A stretch of 64,000 nucleotides of DNA from Piscinibacterium candidicorallinum (GTDB lineage Bacteria > Pseudomonadota > Gammaproteobacteria > Burkholderiales > Burkholderiaceae_C). The notes below the pieces were generated by a model that had not been told where the DNA came from, searched no databases, and worked only from the letters and a program-made list of their open reading frames with translations. The position numbers and the translations under genes are program-made. The number at the start of each line of letters is the position of its first letter. Position 1 is the first letter of the stretch. The stretch lies in the NCBI RefSeq assembly GCF_047549485.1, contig NZ_CP180191.1:434001-498000 (forward strand), in the 5' to 3' direction. This document shows, one piece after another, positions 1-8,516 of this stretch.

Positions 1-107
1 GGCGCTACGTCTACAGTGTGGCCAATACCCCCTCGGACTACGTGACCCGCCAGAACCGCGGCGAGTCGCAGTGGGCCGTCCAGGTGGGCCTGCAGTACTC
101 GTTCTGA
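1..107 (+). CDS. C-terminal end of an outer-membrane beta-barrel (porin-like) protein, partial
   Basis: The reading frame entering the window from the left ends at the TGA at 105-107 and gives 34 residues finishing in Gln-Tyr-Ser-Phe. Alternating polar and hydrophobic residues and a C-terminal Phe preceded by aromatics are the usual outer-membrane insertion signature of Gram-negative porins. Too little remains to assign a family; trimeric porin is the likeliest reading in a betaproteobacterium, but any barrel protein would fit. Confidence 0.5.
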   Translation, partial: RYVYSVANTPSDYVTRQNRGESQWAVQVGLQYSF

Positions 108-134
108 TCTCCACTCGCCGAGGGACTCCGCCTG

Positions 135-1883
135 ATGTCGATGTTCTCCACGCGTGCGCCCGGTCGCCGGGCGCGCGGCCTGATGCTTGGCGCGCTGGCG
201 CTGTTCGCGACACTCGCTCTGCCGGCCTGCAGCTCGATGCACGGCCAGCCGGCCAGCACCACGCTGACACTGCTGGCCATCAACGACCTGCATGGCCACC
301 TGCAGGTCAGCAACCCGGTGCCCTGGACCTACGCGGTCAATGATCCGGCACGGCCCGGCGCCACCGTGCAGGCCGCGCATGGCGGACTGCCGCATCTGAT
401 GACGGCGCTGGAGACGTTGCGCACCCAAGCCGGCAGCAGCCTCACGGTGGGCGTGGGCGACATGATCGGTGGCTCGCCGCTCGGCTCATCGCTGCTCAAG
501 GACGAGCCGACCATCGAAGCGCTCAACCTGTTGGGCGTCAGCGTGAGCGTGGTGGGCAATCATGAGTTCGATGCCGGGCGCGACGAACTGCAGCGCCGCA
601 TCCGCGGTCAATGCCCCGCCGGCGGCTGCGCGCTGCCCGGCTACAAGGGCGCGCGCTTCGAGTACATCGCGGCCAACGTGCTCGAGGGCGAACAGCCCTG
701 GCTCAAGCCCTACGTGATCCGCGAGCTGAACGGCGTGAAGATCGCCTTCATCGGCGCGGTGACGCGCGACACACCCAACATCGTCTCGGCCAGCGGCATC
801 CGAGGTCTGCGCTTTACGGAAGAAGCTCAGGCCATCAACCGCTTTGTGCCGGCGGCGCGTGCCGAAGGCGCGCAGGTGTTTGTGGCGCTGGTTCACGAAG
901 GCGGCCGCCTGCCCAATCAGCCCCCCGGCGTGGTGAACGACCCGAGCTATGCCTGTGACGGACTCGAAGGCTCGATCGTCGGCATCAACGAACGCCTGGA
1001 CCCGGCGATCAGCGTGGTGTTTTCGGCCCACACCCATCAGGCCTACACCTGCAAGCGCAACGGCCGCCTGCTGGTGCAGGGGCAGGCCTACGGTGCGCTG
1101 GTCAGCGAGGTCAAGCTCGTGGTGGACCGCAAGACCGGCGCCGTCAGCACGGCCACGGCCTTCAACCACAAGGTGGCGCAGTCCGCCTATGGGGCATCGC
1201 CCGCGGCCAAACCCCTGCTGGACGAAGTGGAGCGCCTGACCGGACCGATCAAGAACAAGACCATCGCCACGCTGCCCGCCCAGCTCACGCGCCGCTCCGC
1301 GTCGGGCAGCGACAGCCCCCTGGGCGGCGTGATCGCCGATGCGCAGCTGGCCTACGTGCGCAAGCTCACACCGGCGGACGTGGCCTTCATGAACCCCGGC
1401 GGCGTGCGCGCAGACCTGCCGGTGGCGGCGGCCCAGCCGCCGATCACGGTGTCGATGGCTGATGCCTTTGCCACCCAGCCCTTCGGTAATGACGTGGTGG
1501 TGCTGAGCCTGAGCGGTGCGCAGATCCTGGAGCTGCTGCAGCAGCAATGGGCCGGGCGCGACGCGGACAGTCCGCGCCTGCTGCAACCCAGCCAGACGCT
1601 CACCTACCGCTGGGACGCGCGCCTGCCGATCGAGCAGCGCATCATCGATCTGCGCATCAACGGCGCGCCGCTGGACCCTGCCCGCAGCTACCGTGTGGTG
1701 GTCAACAGCTTCATGGCCGAAGGCGGTGACCGCTTCACCGCGCTGCGTCAGGGCAAGGAGCGTCAGATCATCGGCCAGGACATCGAGGCGCTGATCGAAT
1801 ACCTGCAGACCCGGGGCGACGCGCTGCGCCCGCCCTTTGTGCCGCGCGTCACGCGGGTGGATGCTCCGGCAGCCAGGCCGTAA
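135..1883 (+). CDS. Lipoprotein bifunctional metallophosphatase / 5'-nucleotidase
   Basis: A 582-residue UshA/CpdB-type enzyme expected to hydrolyse nucleotides outside the inner membrane. The N-terminus is a lipoprotein signal with lipobox Leu-Pro-Ala-Cys (Cys32). The metallophosphatase domain shows the dimetal motifs in order: Asp51-x-His53, Gly-Asp (about 108-113), Gly-Asn-His-Glu (141-144) and a His-x-His near 299-301. The C-terminal 5'-nucleotidase substrate domain follows, with an Asn-Pro-Gly-Gly-Val-Arg stretch. Length fits the family. It starts 27 bp after the porin-like gene and is followed by a hairpin with a T-run (1921-1964). Exact substrate (5'-nucleotide or 2',3'-cyclic nucleotide) cannot be read from the sequence. 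Confidence 0.88.
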   Translation: MSMFSTRAPGRRARGLMLGALALFATLALPACSSMHGQPASTTLTLLAINDLHGHLQVSNPVPWTYAVNDPARPGATVQAAHGGLPHLMTALETLRTQAGSSLTVGVGDMIGGSPLGSSLLKDEPTIEALNLLGVSVSVVGNHEFDAGRDELQRRIRGQCPAGGCALPGYKGARFEYIAANVLEGEQPWLKPYVIRELNGVKIAFIGAVTRDTPNIVSASGIRGLRFTEEAQAINRFVPAARAEGAQVFVALVHEGGRLPNQPPGVVNDPSYACDGLEGSIVGINERLDPAISVVFSAHTHQAYTCKRNGRLLVQGQAYGALVSEVKLVVDRKTGAVSTATAFNHKVAQSAYGASPAAKPLLDEVERLTGPIKNKTIATLPAQLTRRSASGSDSPLGGVIADAQLAYVRKLTPADVAFMNPGGVRADLPVAAAQPPITVSMADAFATQPFGNDVVVLSLSGAQILELLQQQWAGRDADSPRLLQPSQTLTYRWDARLPIEQRIIDLRINGAPLDPARSYRVVVNSFMAEGGDRFTALRQGKERQIIGQDIEALIEYLQTRGDALRPPFVPRVTRVDAPAARP

Positions 1884-2062
1884 GCAATTCTGGCCGAAAA
1901 TAATTGAATGTGAACTAGCCAAAATGCCAATTTACGCAATCAGATAGAGGATGTTGGCATTTTTCGTCGTTCATAGAAATACGGCCGAAAATAAGATAAA
2001 CAAGTACTGTAGCGGCTCTCCAGCCATTCGGCCTGCGCGCTCGATCCTCACATAATGGCGGG
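1884..2062 (+). terminator. AT-rich intergenic segment with terminator-like hairpin (1921-1964)
   Basis: Perfect 10-bp arms AAAATGCCAA (1921-1930) and TTGGCATTTT (1954-1963) separated by 23 nt and ending in a T-run look like a terminator for the metallophosphatase gene, usable from either strand. The hairpin lies between two exact copies of GGCCGAAAATAA (1892-1903 and 1983-1994). The segment is much richer in A+T than its surroundings. Confidence 0.55.
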
Positions 2063-3541
2063 GTGTTCGCCCCCCGCACCGTCTTCCTCGATCTCGAAAC
2101 CACCGGCATGAGTCCGGAGCGTGAGCGCATCACGGAGATCGGCCTGGTCGTGGTGCAAGACGGCGAAGTGCGCGAGCGCTGGCAGACCCTGGTGAACCCC
2201 GGCAAGCCGATTCCGCCGGACATCAGCTGGTTCACAGGCATCACCAACGAGATGGTGCGCGGCGCACCGGAGTTCGAGCAGGTGGCCGACGAACTGTGGG
2301 CCCGCCTGCAGGGTGCGCTGCTGGTGGCGCACAACGCCCGTTTTGACTACGGCTTTCTCAAGGCGGAGTTTGCGCGCCTGGGGCGCACCTACATCACCAA
2401 GCCGCTGTGCACGGTCAAGCTCTCGCGCACCCTGGACCCGGAGCAGCGCAGCCACAGTCTGGACGCGCTGATCGAGCGCTGGGACCTCGGGCGCGAGGCG
2501 CGCCACCGCGCCATGGGTGACGCCGAGCGGCTCTGGGTGTTCTCGCAGAAGCTGGCGCAGCGCTACAGCGCGCCGCTGATTGACGAAGCCGTGCGTCTCA
2601 TCACCCGCCGCGCCAGTCTGCCGCCGCACCTGCCGCCCACGCTGTTTGACGAGATGCCTGCCAGCCCCGGCGTCTATACCTTTCATGCCGAGCACGGGCA
2701 GATCCTCTACATCGGCAAGAGCATCAGTCTGCGCGATCGGGTTGCCGCGCACTTCTACGACGTCAAGAACGAGCGTGAGCAGCAGCTCGCTGCGCAGGTG
2801 CACCGCGTGAGCTGGGAGCCCTGCGCCGGGCCGCTGTCCACCGCGGTGCGCGAGGCCGAGGCCATCAAGACCCACGCCCCGGCCGCCAACGTGGCACTGC
2901 GCCGCAACGAGCGCGCCGTGCTGCTGCAGATCGACGCGCTGGGCCGCTTGCGCTACTTGCCGGCGCAGGTCGTGGCGGACGAGGGAGCTGCGCCGGGCGC
3001 GGCGATCAGCGATTCCGCAGACGACCCGGTGTCCGCGCGCGGGTATGGGCCCTTCTCCTCCCGCGCCGCGGCGCGTGCCGCCGTGGTGGCGCTTGCGCGT
3101 GAGTTCCAGCTCTGCCTGAAGACCCTGGGCCTGGAGCGCGCTGCGCGTGGCGAGGCGCAGGCCGGCGGCTGCTTCAACCTGCAGATCCGCCGTTGTCTGG
3201 GTGCCTGCGTGAACCGCGAGCCCTTTGCCGAGCACCTGGCGCGGGTGCACAGCGCGCTGGCGGATCACCGCGTGCCGCACTGGCCCTGGCCAGGCGCCAT
3301 TGCAGTGGTGGAACGCTCCGCGGACGCGCTGCTCGAAGATTGGGTCGTGATCGACCGCTGGTGCGTGCTGGGCGTCGTCCGGAGCCAGGACGCCGCGCTT
3401 GCGCGGATGCGCGCGGCCGAGCGCCGCTTCGATCTGGACCTGTTTCGCATGGTGCGCAAGCTCCTGGTGCCTGTGGGCGGCGGCGAGCAGGAGCCCGTGG
3501 CGAACCCGCCGCGCATCGAGCTGCTGCACGCCCTGGGCTGA
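2063..3541 (+). CDS. DnaQ-type 3'-5' exonuclease fused to a GIY-YIG (UvrC/Cho-like) nuclease domain
   Basis: A 492-residue two-nuclease fusion. The N-terminal about 175 residues form a DEDDh exonuclease like the Pol III epsilon subunit: Asp-Leu-Glu-Thr-Thr-Gly near residue 10, His-Asn-Ala-Arg-Phe-Asp near 92, and His-Arg-Ala-Met-Gly-Asp near 150. A GIY-YIG domain follows near 200 (Pro-Gly-Val-Tyr ... Leu-Tyr-Ile-Gly-Lys), of the kind that makes the 3' incision in UvrC and Cho. The rest is a UvrC-like tail with Cys pairs. The start is GTG at 2063; the nearby ATG at 2055 is out of frame. This architecture is common in beta- and gammaproteobacteria and is usually annotated as a repair exonuclease; its exact role is not established here. 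Confidence 0.85.
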   Translation: MFAPRTVFLDLETTGMSPERERITEIGLVVVQDGEVRERWQTLVNPGKPIPPDISWFTGITNEMVRGAPEFEQVADELWARLQGALLVAHNARFDYGFLKAEFARLGRTYITKPLCTVKLSRTLDPEQRSHSLDALIERWDLGREARHRAMGDAERLWVFSQKLAQRYSAPLIDEAVRLITRRASLPPHLPPTLFDEMPASPGVYTFHAEHGQILYIGKSISLRDRVAAHFYDVKNEREQQLAAQVHRVSWEPCAGPLSTAVREAEAIKTHAPAANVALRRNERAVLLQIDALGRLRYLPAQVVADEGAAPGAAISDSADDPVSARGYGPFSSRAAARAAVVALAREFQLCLKTLGLERAARGEAQAGGCFNLQIRRCLGACVNREPFAEHLARVHSALADHRVPHWPWPGAIAVVERSADALLEDWVVIDRWCVLGVVRSQDAALARMRAAERRFDLDLFRMVRKLLVPVGGGEQEPVANPPRIELLHALG

Positions 3542-3744
3542 GGTGCGTGCAGTGCGCCGCTTGGGGCGCAGTGCCTGGCCAGGCGCCGGGTACGGTTTGT
3601 TCAAGCCGCAGCTCAACCCCGCAAAAGCGCAATCCGTCGGCAGGCACCGACAGCCGCGCCCGGCTTGCCGCAGCATTCAGTCTGGCGGCATGCGCCCCAT
3701 AGTGCTTCGAGCCCGACATCACTCATCCTCCGAGGAATCCACTC

Positions 3745-4965
3745 ATGATCCAGTTCAAGCTGCAGTGCCTCACCTCCAGGTTGCTGCACGCTGGTGCGGC
3801 CCTGGCGCTGGGTGCCGGCCTGATCGGCACCGCCGCCCAGGCTCAGACCGCGGGCGGCGCAGTCGGCGTGCCGCGTCTGGTCGATGAGTCGCGCCTGCCC
3901 GCGAACTTTGCCTACCGCGCTTTCGAGACCACCGACGCACTGGGCCGCAGCGTGCGCTTCTATCTGACGGACGCCGAAAGCAGCGATGACCGGCCGCTGG
4001 TGCTTGCGCTGCAGAACACCGGCTGTGCATCGCTGTTCCAGCAGGTGGATGGGCGGGTGGCGGGCGGCTGGTTCACTGGCCTGCGTGGCGCCAGCCGGCC
4101 CACGGCCCAGACCCTGATCGTCGAGAAGCCGGGCGTGCGCCTGTTCGATCTCAACCCGCAGCCCGGCACCAGCACCGCTTGCGCGGCGGGCTTCGTCACT
4201 GAACACAGCATGGACCGCTGGCTGGCCGCCGTGGAGGCCGCCACGCGAGCGGCGCTGGGCACGCGCGCCAGGCCGCCCAAGGCGCTGCTGGCCGTAGGCC
4301 ATGGCGAGGGCGCCCAGGTGGCCGCGCAACTGGCCGGGCGGCTGCCGGGCCTGACGCATGTCGCGCTCATCAGCGGGGGCCCCTCGGGCGCGCTGGAGGA
4401 GTGGATGGCGCTGGCCGCGGCGGCTCCGGCCGGCAACTCCAAGGCCGGTGTGAACCCGCAGCTGCGCGCATTGGCGCAGGCGGCCGGGCAGGTTCGCTCA
4501 GAGCCACGCAGCACCGACAAGACTCTGCTCGGTCAACCCTACCGCTACTGGGCCGCGCGCCTGAGTGCCAGCCAGATGGATGCGCTGGCTGCCAAGCCGC
4601 TGCGGGTCTTCATCGCGCACGGCGAGCGTGATCGCTCCGTGCCGGTGAGCACGTCCGACCGACTCGCGGCCGAGCTGCTCGCGCGCGGCGCGGATCTGAC
4701 CTGGGTGCGCATCCCCGGGGCGGATCACGCCCTCAATGCGCCGGGCGCCAGCGGCGGCGCCGCGTTGCGCGACATGCTGGGCACGGTGCTGGCCTGGCAG
4801 GCGGGCACGGCGCCCAATGGGGAATCCGTGGTGTGGCCGATCCCGACCGGCGTCGAGGTCTTCGACATGGGCAAGTTCACGGTCGAGCGTCTGCAGGCCG
4901 ACGCCGAGGCTGAGCGCCTGCGTCGCTTGAACAACCCCAACGCGCCGGGTCCCGGCAACTTCTAG
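3745..4965 (+). CDS. Exported alpha/beta-hydrolase-fold protein with Gly in place of the nucleophile Ser
   Basis: A 406-residue secreted protein: signal peptide to about residue 34 (cleavage after Ala-Gln-Ala) and an alpha/beta-hydrolase body. The nucleophile elbow reads Gly-His-Gly-Glu-Gly (185-189), so the position that should be Ser is Gly187, codon GGC at 4303-4305. The acid and base positions look intact (His-Gly-Glu-Arg-Asp and Gly-Ala-Asp-His near residues 290-330). It may be non-catalytic, bind ligands, or derive from an active Gly-His-Ser-Glu-Gly parent by one base change. A good ribosome-binding site (GAGGAA) precedes ATG 3745. It stands alone, ending in a convergent gap with a hairpin repeat. 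Substrate unknown. Confidence 0.7.
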   Translation: MIQFKLQCLTSRLLHAGAALALGAGLIGTAAQAQTAGGAVGVPRLVDESRLPANFAYRAFETTDALGRSVRFYLTDAESSDDRPLVLALQNTGCASLFQQVDGRVAGGWFTGLRGASRPTAQTLIVEKPGVRLFDLNPQPGTSTACAAGFVTEHSMDRWLAAVEAATRAALGTRARPPKALLAVGHGEGAQVAAQLAGRLPGLTHVALISGGPSGALEEWMALAAAAPAGNSKAGVNPQLRALAQAAGQVRSEPRSTDKTLLGQPYRYWAARLSASQMDALAAKPLRVFIAHGERDRSVPVSTSDRLAAELLARGADLTWVRIPGADHALNAPGASGGAALRDMLGTVLAWQAGTAPNGESVVWPIPTGVEVFDMGKFTVERLQADAEAERLRRLNNPNAPGPGNF

Positions 4966-4981
4966 CGCGCAAAGCAAATAC

Positions 4982-5046
4982 GAGATCGGCTCTGGATGCG
5001 GGTCTTCAGACCAAAGTGCTTGAAGACCCGCGCCAGACAAGCGGAA
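4982..5046. repeat. Hairpin-bearing dispersed repeat, copy 1 (convergent gap)
   Basis: Contains a perfect 11-bp inverted repeat, GCGGGTCTTCA (4998-5008) and TGAAGACCCGC (5021-5031), with a 12-nt loop, then CCAGACAAGCGGAAAG. A second copy lies at about 37206-37271; the 46-bp cores differ at about 8 positions without gaps. Both lie between convergent genes, so a bidirectional terminator function is plausible. Confidence 0.65.
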
Positions 5047-5083
5047 AGGCCTTGAGCCTGCGTGCCCGGCAGCGGGTGTGACC

Positions 5084-5701
5084 TCAGGACTTGCCGACCG
5101 CCTTGGCCTTCTGAAAGCCCTCGCGGGCCAGGCAGCGCTTCAGCCAGGCGGCAAGCTTCGGATGCGCGGCCATGAGGTCGGTATCAGCGCGCGCCCAGGT
5201 CAGCACGCAGGCGCAGTTCAGGTCGGCCACGGTGAAGCGGTCAGCCGCGATGTATTCGCGGGCGGCCAGATGCGCCTCCAGCACGGCGAAGGGTGTGCGC
5301 AGGCGCTGAGCCGCCTTTTCAGCCAGAGACAGATCGCGCTGCGGCTCAGGCAGGCCCATGCGGTGCATCAGAATCGTCAGCGCGTCCTTCTCGCATTCGT
5401 TGCCGACCCAGAAGCTCCACTGCAGCACCGCAGCTTCCTCAGCCAGATTGGCTGGGGCGAGCGGCCCGCCGTGCTTGCGCGCCAGGTACAGGTTGATGGC
5501 CAGACTTTCCCAGACCACCAGCCCGTCGTCGTCAATGACAGGGATGTGGCCGTTCGGGTTCAGGGCCAGCATCTCCGGCGTCTTGGCGCCGCCACCCATG
5601 TAGTGCACGGGTACGTGCTCATAGGTGAGGCCCAGTTCCTCGGCCATCCAGAGGGTGCGCACGGCGCGGCTGGCAGCCACGCCGTAGATCTTCAGGCTCA
5701 T
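5084..5701 (-). CDS. Glutathione S-transferase family protein
   Basis: A 205-residue GST. The thioredoxin-like N-terminal domain carries the glutathione-site segment Gly-His-Ile-Pro-Val-Ile followed by Trp-Glu-Ser (about 50-68), and an all-helical C-terminal domain contains a Phe-Thr-Val-Ala-Asp-Leu-Asn signature near 158. It probably conjugates or reduces electrophiles with glutathione in the cytoplasm; substrate not predictable. Its ATG overlaps the TGA of the upstream 5-formyl-THF cyclo-ligase gene by 4 bp (ATGA), so the two are co-transcribed and probably translationally coupled. Confidence 0.88.
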   Translation of the reverse strand: MSLKIYGVAASRAVRTLWMAEELGLTYEHVPVHYMGGGAKTPEMLALNPNGHIPVIDDDGLVVWESLAINLYLARKHGGPLAPANLAEEAAVLQWSFWVGNECEKDALTILMHRMGLPEPQRDLSLAEKAAQRLRTPFAVLEAHLAAREYIAADRFTVADLNCACVLTWARADTDLMAAHPKLAAWLKRCLAREGFQKAKAVGKS

Positions 5702-6294
5702 GTCGTCTCCCGGACAAAGAGTTGGTCTTCTGTGGCAATCGCGTCCAGCGGCAGGTCGTGCGCAGCCGGTGTGAATTCATCGGGCTCGCAGCGCTGGCAG
5801 CCGAAGGCCACGCCGATCACCGGCGGGCGCTGCACGCGCGTGGCGGCGAGCAGATCGAGCGTGCGGTCGAAGTAGCCGCCGCCATAGCCCAGTCGATAGC
5901 AGTCCGGCGTGAAGCCCACGCAGGGCACCACCAGCACGTCCGGCTCGCACCACAGGCGCCGCGCAGGCACCTCGATGCCGAAGCGGTCGCGCTCCATGGC
6001 GTCGCCCGGCGCCCACTGGGCGTATTGCAAGGGTTGCTGGGGCTCGTCGGCAACGGCGAGCGCAAGCTGGTAGCCGCGCTCATGCAGCTCGGCATACCAG
6101 GGACGCAGATCCACTTCGGCGCGGTAAGGCAGGGTCAGCCCGAGCGTGCGTGCGCCAGCGCCATGTTCGGCCAGCCAGGCATCCAGACGCTGGATGATCT
6201 GCTGCTCGGCCGCCTCGCGCGTGACCGGGTCCAGGCCCATGCGCCGCGCGATCAGCGCCGCGCGCAGGCTCTTGCGGTCCTCCAGATCGAGCAT
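5698..6294 (-). CDS. 5-formyltetrahydrofolate cyclo-ligase
   Basis: A 198-residue enzyme that converts 5-formyl-THF to 5,10-methenyl-THF with ATP, returning stored folate to one-carbon metabolism. The family signature Tyr-Gly-Gly-Gly-Tyr-Phe-Asp-Arg lies in the C-terminal third, and a basic N-terminal Lys-Ser-Leu-Arg start is typical. The open frame continues about 95 codons upstream, but that part is low-complexity and overlaps the divergent promoter region, so ATG at 6294 is chosen. It is the first gene of a two-gene operon with the GST and is divergent from slt. Confidence 0.88.
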   Translation of the reverse strand: MLDLEDRKSLRAALIARRMGLDPVTREAAEQQIIQRLDAWLAEHGAGARTLGLTLPYRAEVDLRPWYAELHERGYQLALAVADEPQQPLQYAQWAPGDAMERDRFGIEVPARRLWCEPDVLVVPCVGFTPDCYRLGYGGGYFDRTLDLLAATRVQRPPVIGVAFGCQRCEPDEFTPAAHDLPLDAIATEDQLFVRETT

Positions 6295-6428
6295 GCGTAA
6301 GCGGGTCTCCGGGTCGTTGAAATGCGCCACGACGCGCGCCGCAGGGGCGGGCGATAATTCGGGCCGGCGGCTCGGCGCAGCAAGCGCGTGCGGCCTGTGT
6401 CGTGAATTTTGTTGCGGATGTTCCCTTG

Positions 6429-8516
6429 ATGTTAATGACCCGTGTGTCTCCTCGCCCGCTTCAGCGGTCCCGATCAACCCTGAATCTGGCCGCGGGCCTG
6501 CTGGCCGCGGCCTTGCTGCTTGCCGGATCAGCCGCATGGGCGCAGGGCCAGAACGGGCGCAAGGCCGGCGCCGCATGCCCGGGCTGCCGCGCCCCCGCCG
6601 AGGCCACCGAGGTGCTCATCACCCAGCTGCGCGACGCAGCCCGCAACTTCGAGGCCGATCGCGTGGCGCAGCTTGCGTCGCGCATTCCGGCGGACCATGT
6701 GCTTGCCCCCTATGGCGAGTTCTGGACCTTCCGTACGCGCTACATCACCCGCGGTGGTGAACCCACCGGGCAGGTGAGCGATGCCGAGCTGCAAGCCTTC
6801 CTCAAGAAATGGGACGGCACCTTCATGGCCGACCGCATCCGCAACGACTGGCTGCTCATTCTCGGCAAGCGCGGCGACTGGGCAACTTTCGATGCCGAGT
6901 TCCCGCGCTTCGTGCTGCAGGACGACAACCAGGTCAGCTGCTATGCCCTGCAGTCGCGCCTGCGTAGCGGTGCCGGCAAGCCCGAGGACATCGCCCGCGA
7001 GGCCGACGAGCTGATGGACCGTAATGCCCAGGCCGCAGGCGGTGACGGCTGCGTGTCGCTCACGCTCGCGCTGGCAGAGAGCGGTGCCTGGGGTCCAAGC
7101 GACCTGTGGCAGCGCATCCGCCAGCTGCACGAGGCCAGCCAGGTCAGTGCCAGCAAGCGCGTGGCACCTGCGCTGCCCAGTGACCAACGGCCCACGGATG
7201 ATCAGCTCGACGCCGTGTTCGGCAGCGCCACGCGCTACATCGCCACCCAGGCCGACTACGAGACCCGCCGTGGCCGCGAGCTCGCCGCGCTGGCCTTGTC
7301 GCGTATCGCCCGGCAGGACGCCGAGCAGGCCAGCGAGAACCTGGTGCGCCAGAGCGCCCGCAAGCTCGGCCAGAACGAGGCCGCCTACGTGCGCCTGCAG
7401 TACGCCGCCGCCTGCGCGCGCCGCACCTGGTCCAGCTGCAGCGATTGGCTGAAGGACCTCAAGTCCGGCCACGGCACCGACGACACCATGGCCTGGGCCG
7501 CCCGCGCCGCCCTGCGTGACCAGGACTTCCCGGCACTGGCCCGCGTGCTGGCGCTGATGAACCCGAGCCAGCGCAACGAACCCACCTGGACCTACTGGAA
7601 CGCCCGCACCCTGCGCAGCCTTGGCGCGCCGCGCGAGGACTGGGTGGCGCAGCTCGATCGCATCAAGGGCGGCTGGGACTTCTACGGCCTGCTGGCGCGC
7701 GAAGACCTCGGCGAGAAGATCGTGATTCCGCCCAAGACGCTCACGTTCACTGAGGAAGACGTGCAGGAAGCCAGCCGCAGCCCGCACGTGGCGCGCGCCT
7801 TCGCTTTTTTCCAGGCGGGGCTGCGGTTCGAGGGCAACCGCGAGTGGAACTGGCAGATGCGCAGTCTGCCCGACGCCAAGCTCGCGGCCTATGCGGAGTA
7901 CGCGCGCCGCCAGGGCCATCTGGATCGCATGATCAATGCCAGCGAACGCACGCGCGAGGCCTTCGACTTCACGCAGCGCTACCCCACGCCCTTCGTGGAA
8001 GAGCTCGCGCCTATAGCGAAGAACGTGGACCTCGACATCGCCTGGGTCTACGGCCTGATCCGCCAGGAAAGCCGTTTCATCATGGACGCGCGCTCCAGTG
8101 CCGGCGCCCAGGGCCTCATGCAACTGATGCCGGGTACGGCGCGTTATGTGGCCAAGAAGATCGGCATGGACTACGACCCGGCCAAGATCAACACCATGAC
8201 CAAGAACCTCACTCTGGGCAGCAACTACCTGGCCATGGTGCTGCGTGATCTGGATGGATCGCCCGCACTCGCGAGTGCAGCCTACAACGCCGGCCCCGGC
8301 CGCCCGCGGGCCTGGCGCGCCAGCCTGCGCCGTACGGTGGATGGCGCCGCCTTTGCCGAGACCATCCCGTTCACTGAAACACGTGGCTACGTGAAGGCCG
8401 TGCTGGCCAACGCCGTGGTGTACGCGGCCGTGATGGGGCAGGAGAACGCGCCTTCGCTCACCCGGCGCCTGGGGCATGTACACCCGAAGGAAGCGGGCAC
8501 GACAACCCTGCCTTGA
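6429..8516 (+). CDS. slt: Soluble lytic murein transglycosylase
   Basis: A periplasmic muramidase of about 695 residues that cleaves peptidoglycan with 1,6-anhydro-MurNAc formation. It has an N-terminal signal peptide ending near Ala-Trp-Ala-Gln, a long helical U-domain of TPR-like repeats, and a C-terminal SLT domain with the catalytic Glu in Arg-Gln-Glu-Ser-Arg-Phe (about residue 547), then Ala-Gln-Gly-Leu-Met-Gln-Leu-Met-Pro and a late Ala-Tyr-Asn-Ala-Gly-Pro-Gly. The frame is open from a GTG at 6402; ATG 6429 (or 6435) places the basic residues directly before the hydrophobic core and is preferred. The stop overlaps the next gene's ATG. Confidence 0.92.
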   Translation: MLMTRVSPRPLQRSRSTLNLAAGLLAAALLLAGSAAWAQGQNGRKAGAACPGCRAPAEATEVLITQLRDAARNFEADRVAQLASRIPADHVLAPYGEFWTFRTRYITRGGEPTGQVSDAELQAFLKKWDGTFMADRIRNDWLLILGKRGDWATFDAEFPRFVLQDDNQVSCYALQSRLRSGAGKPEDIAREADELMDRNAQAAGGDGCVSLTLALAESGAWGPSDLWQRIRQLHEASQVSASKRVAPALPSDQRPTDDQLDAVFGSATRYIATQADYETRRGRELAALALSRIARQDAEQASENLVRQSARKLGQNEAAYVRLQYAAACARRTWSSCSDWLKDLKSGHGTDDTMAWAARAALRDQDFPALARVLALMNPSQRNEPTWTYWNARTLRSLGAPREDWVAQLDRIKGGWDFYGLLAREDLGEKIVIPPKTLTFTEEDVQEASRSPHVARAFAFFQAGLRFEGNREWNWQMRSLPDAKLAAYAEYARRQGHLDRMINASERTREAFDFTQRYPTPFVEELAPIAKNVDLDIAWVYGLIRQESRFIMDARSSAGAQGLMQLMPGTARYVAKKIGMDYDPAKINTMTKNLTLGSNYLAMVLRDLDGSPALASAAYNAGPGRPRAWRASLRRTVDGAAFAETIPFTETRGYVKAVLANAVVYAAVMGQENAPSLTRRLGHVHPKEAGTTTLP

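Noticed and set aside
486..1922. Long minus-strand frame opposite the 5'-nucleotidase
   Set aside because: The plus strand has complete metallophosphatase motifs; the antisense product has no recognisable features.
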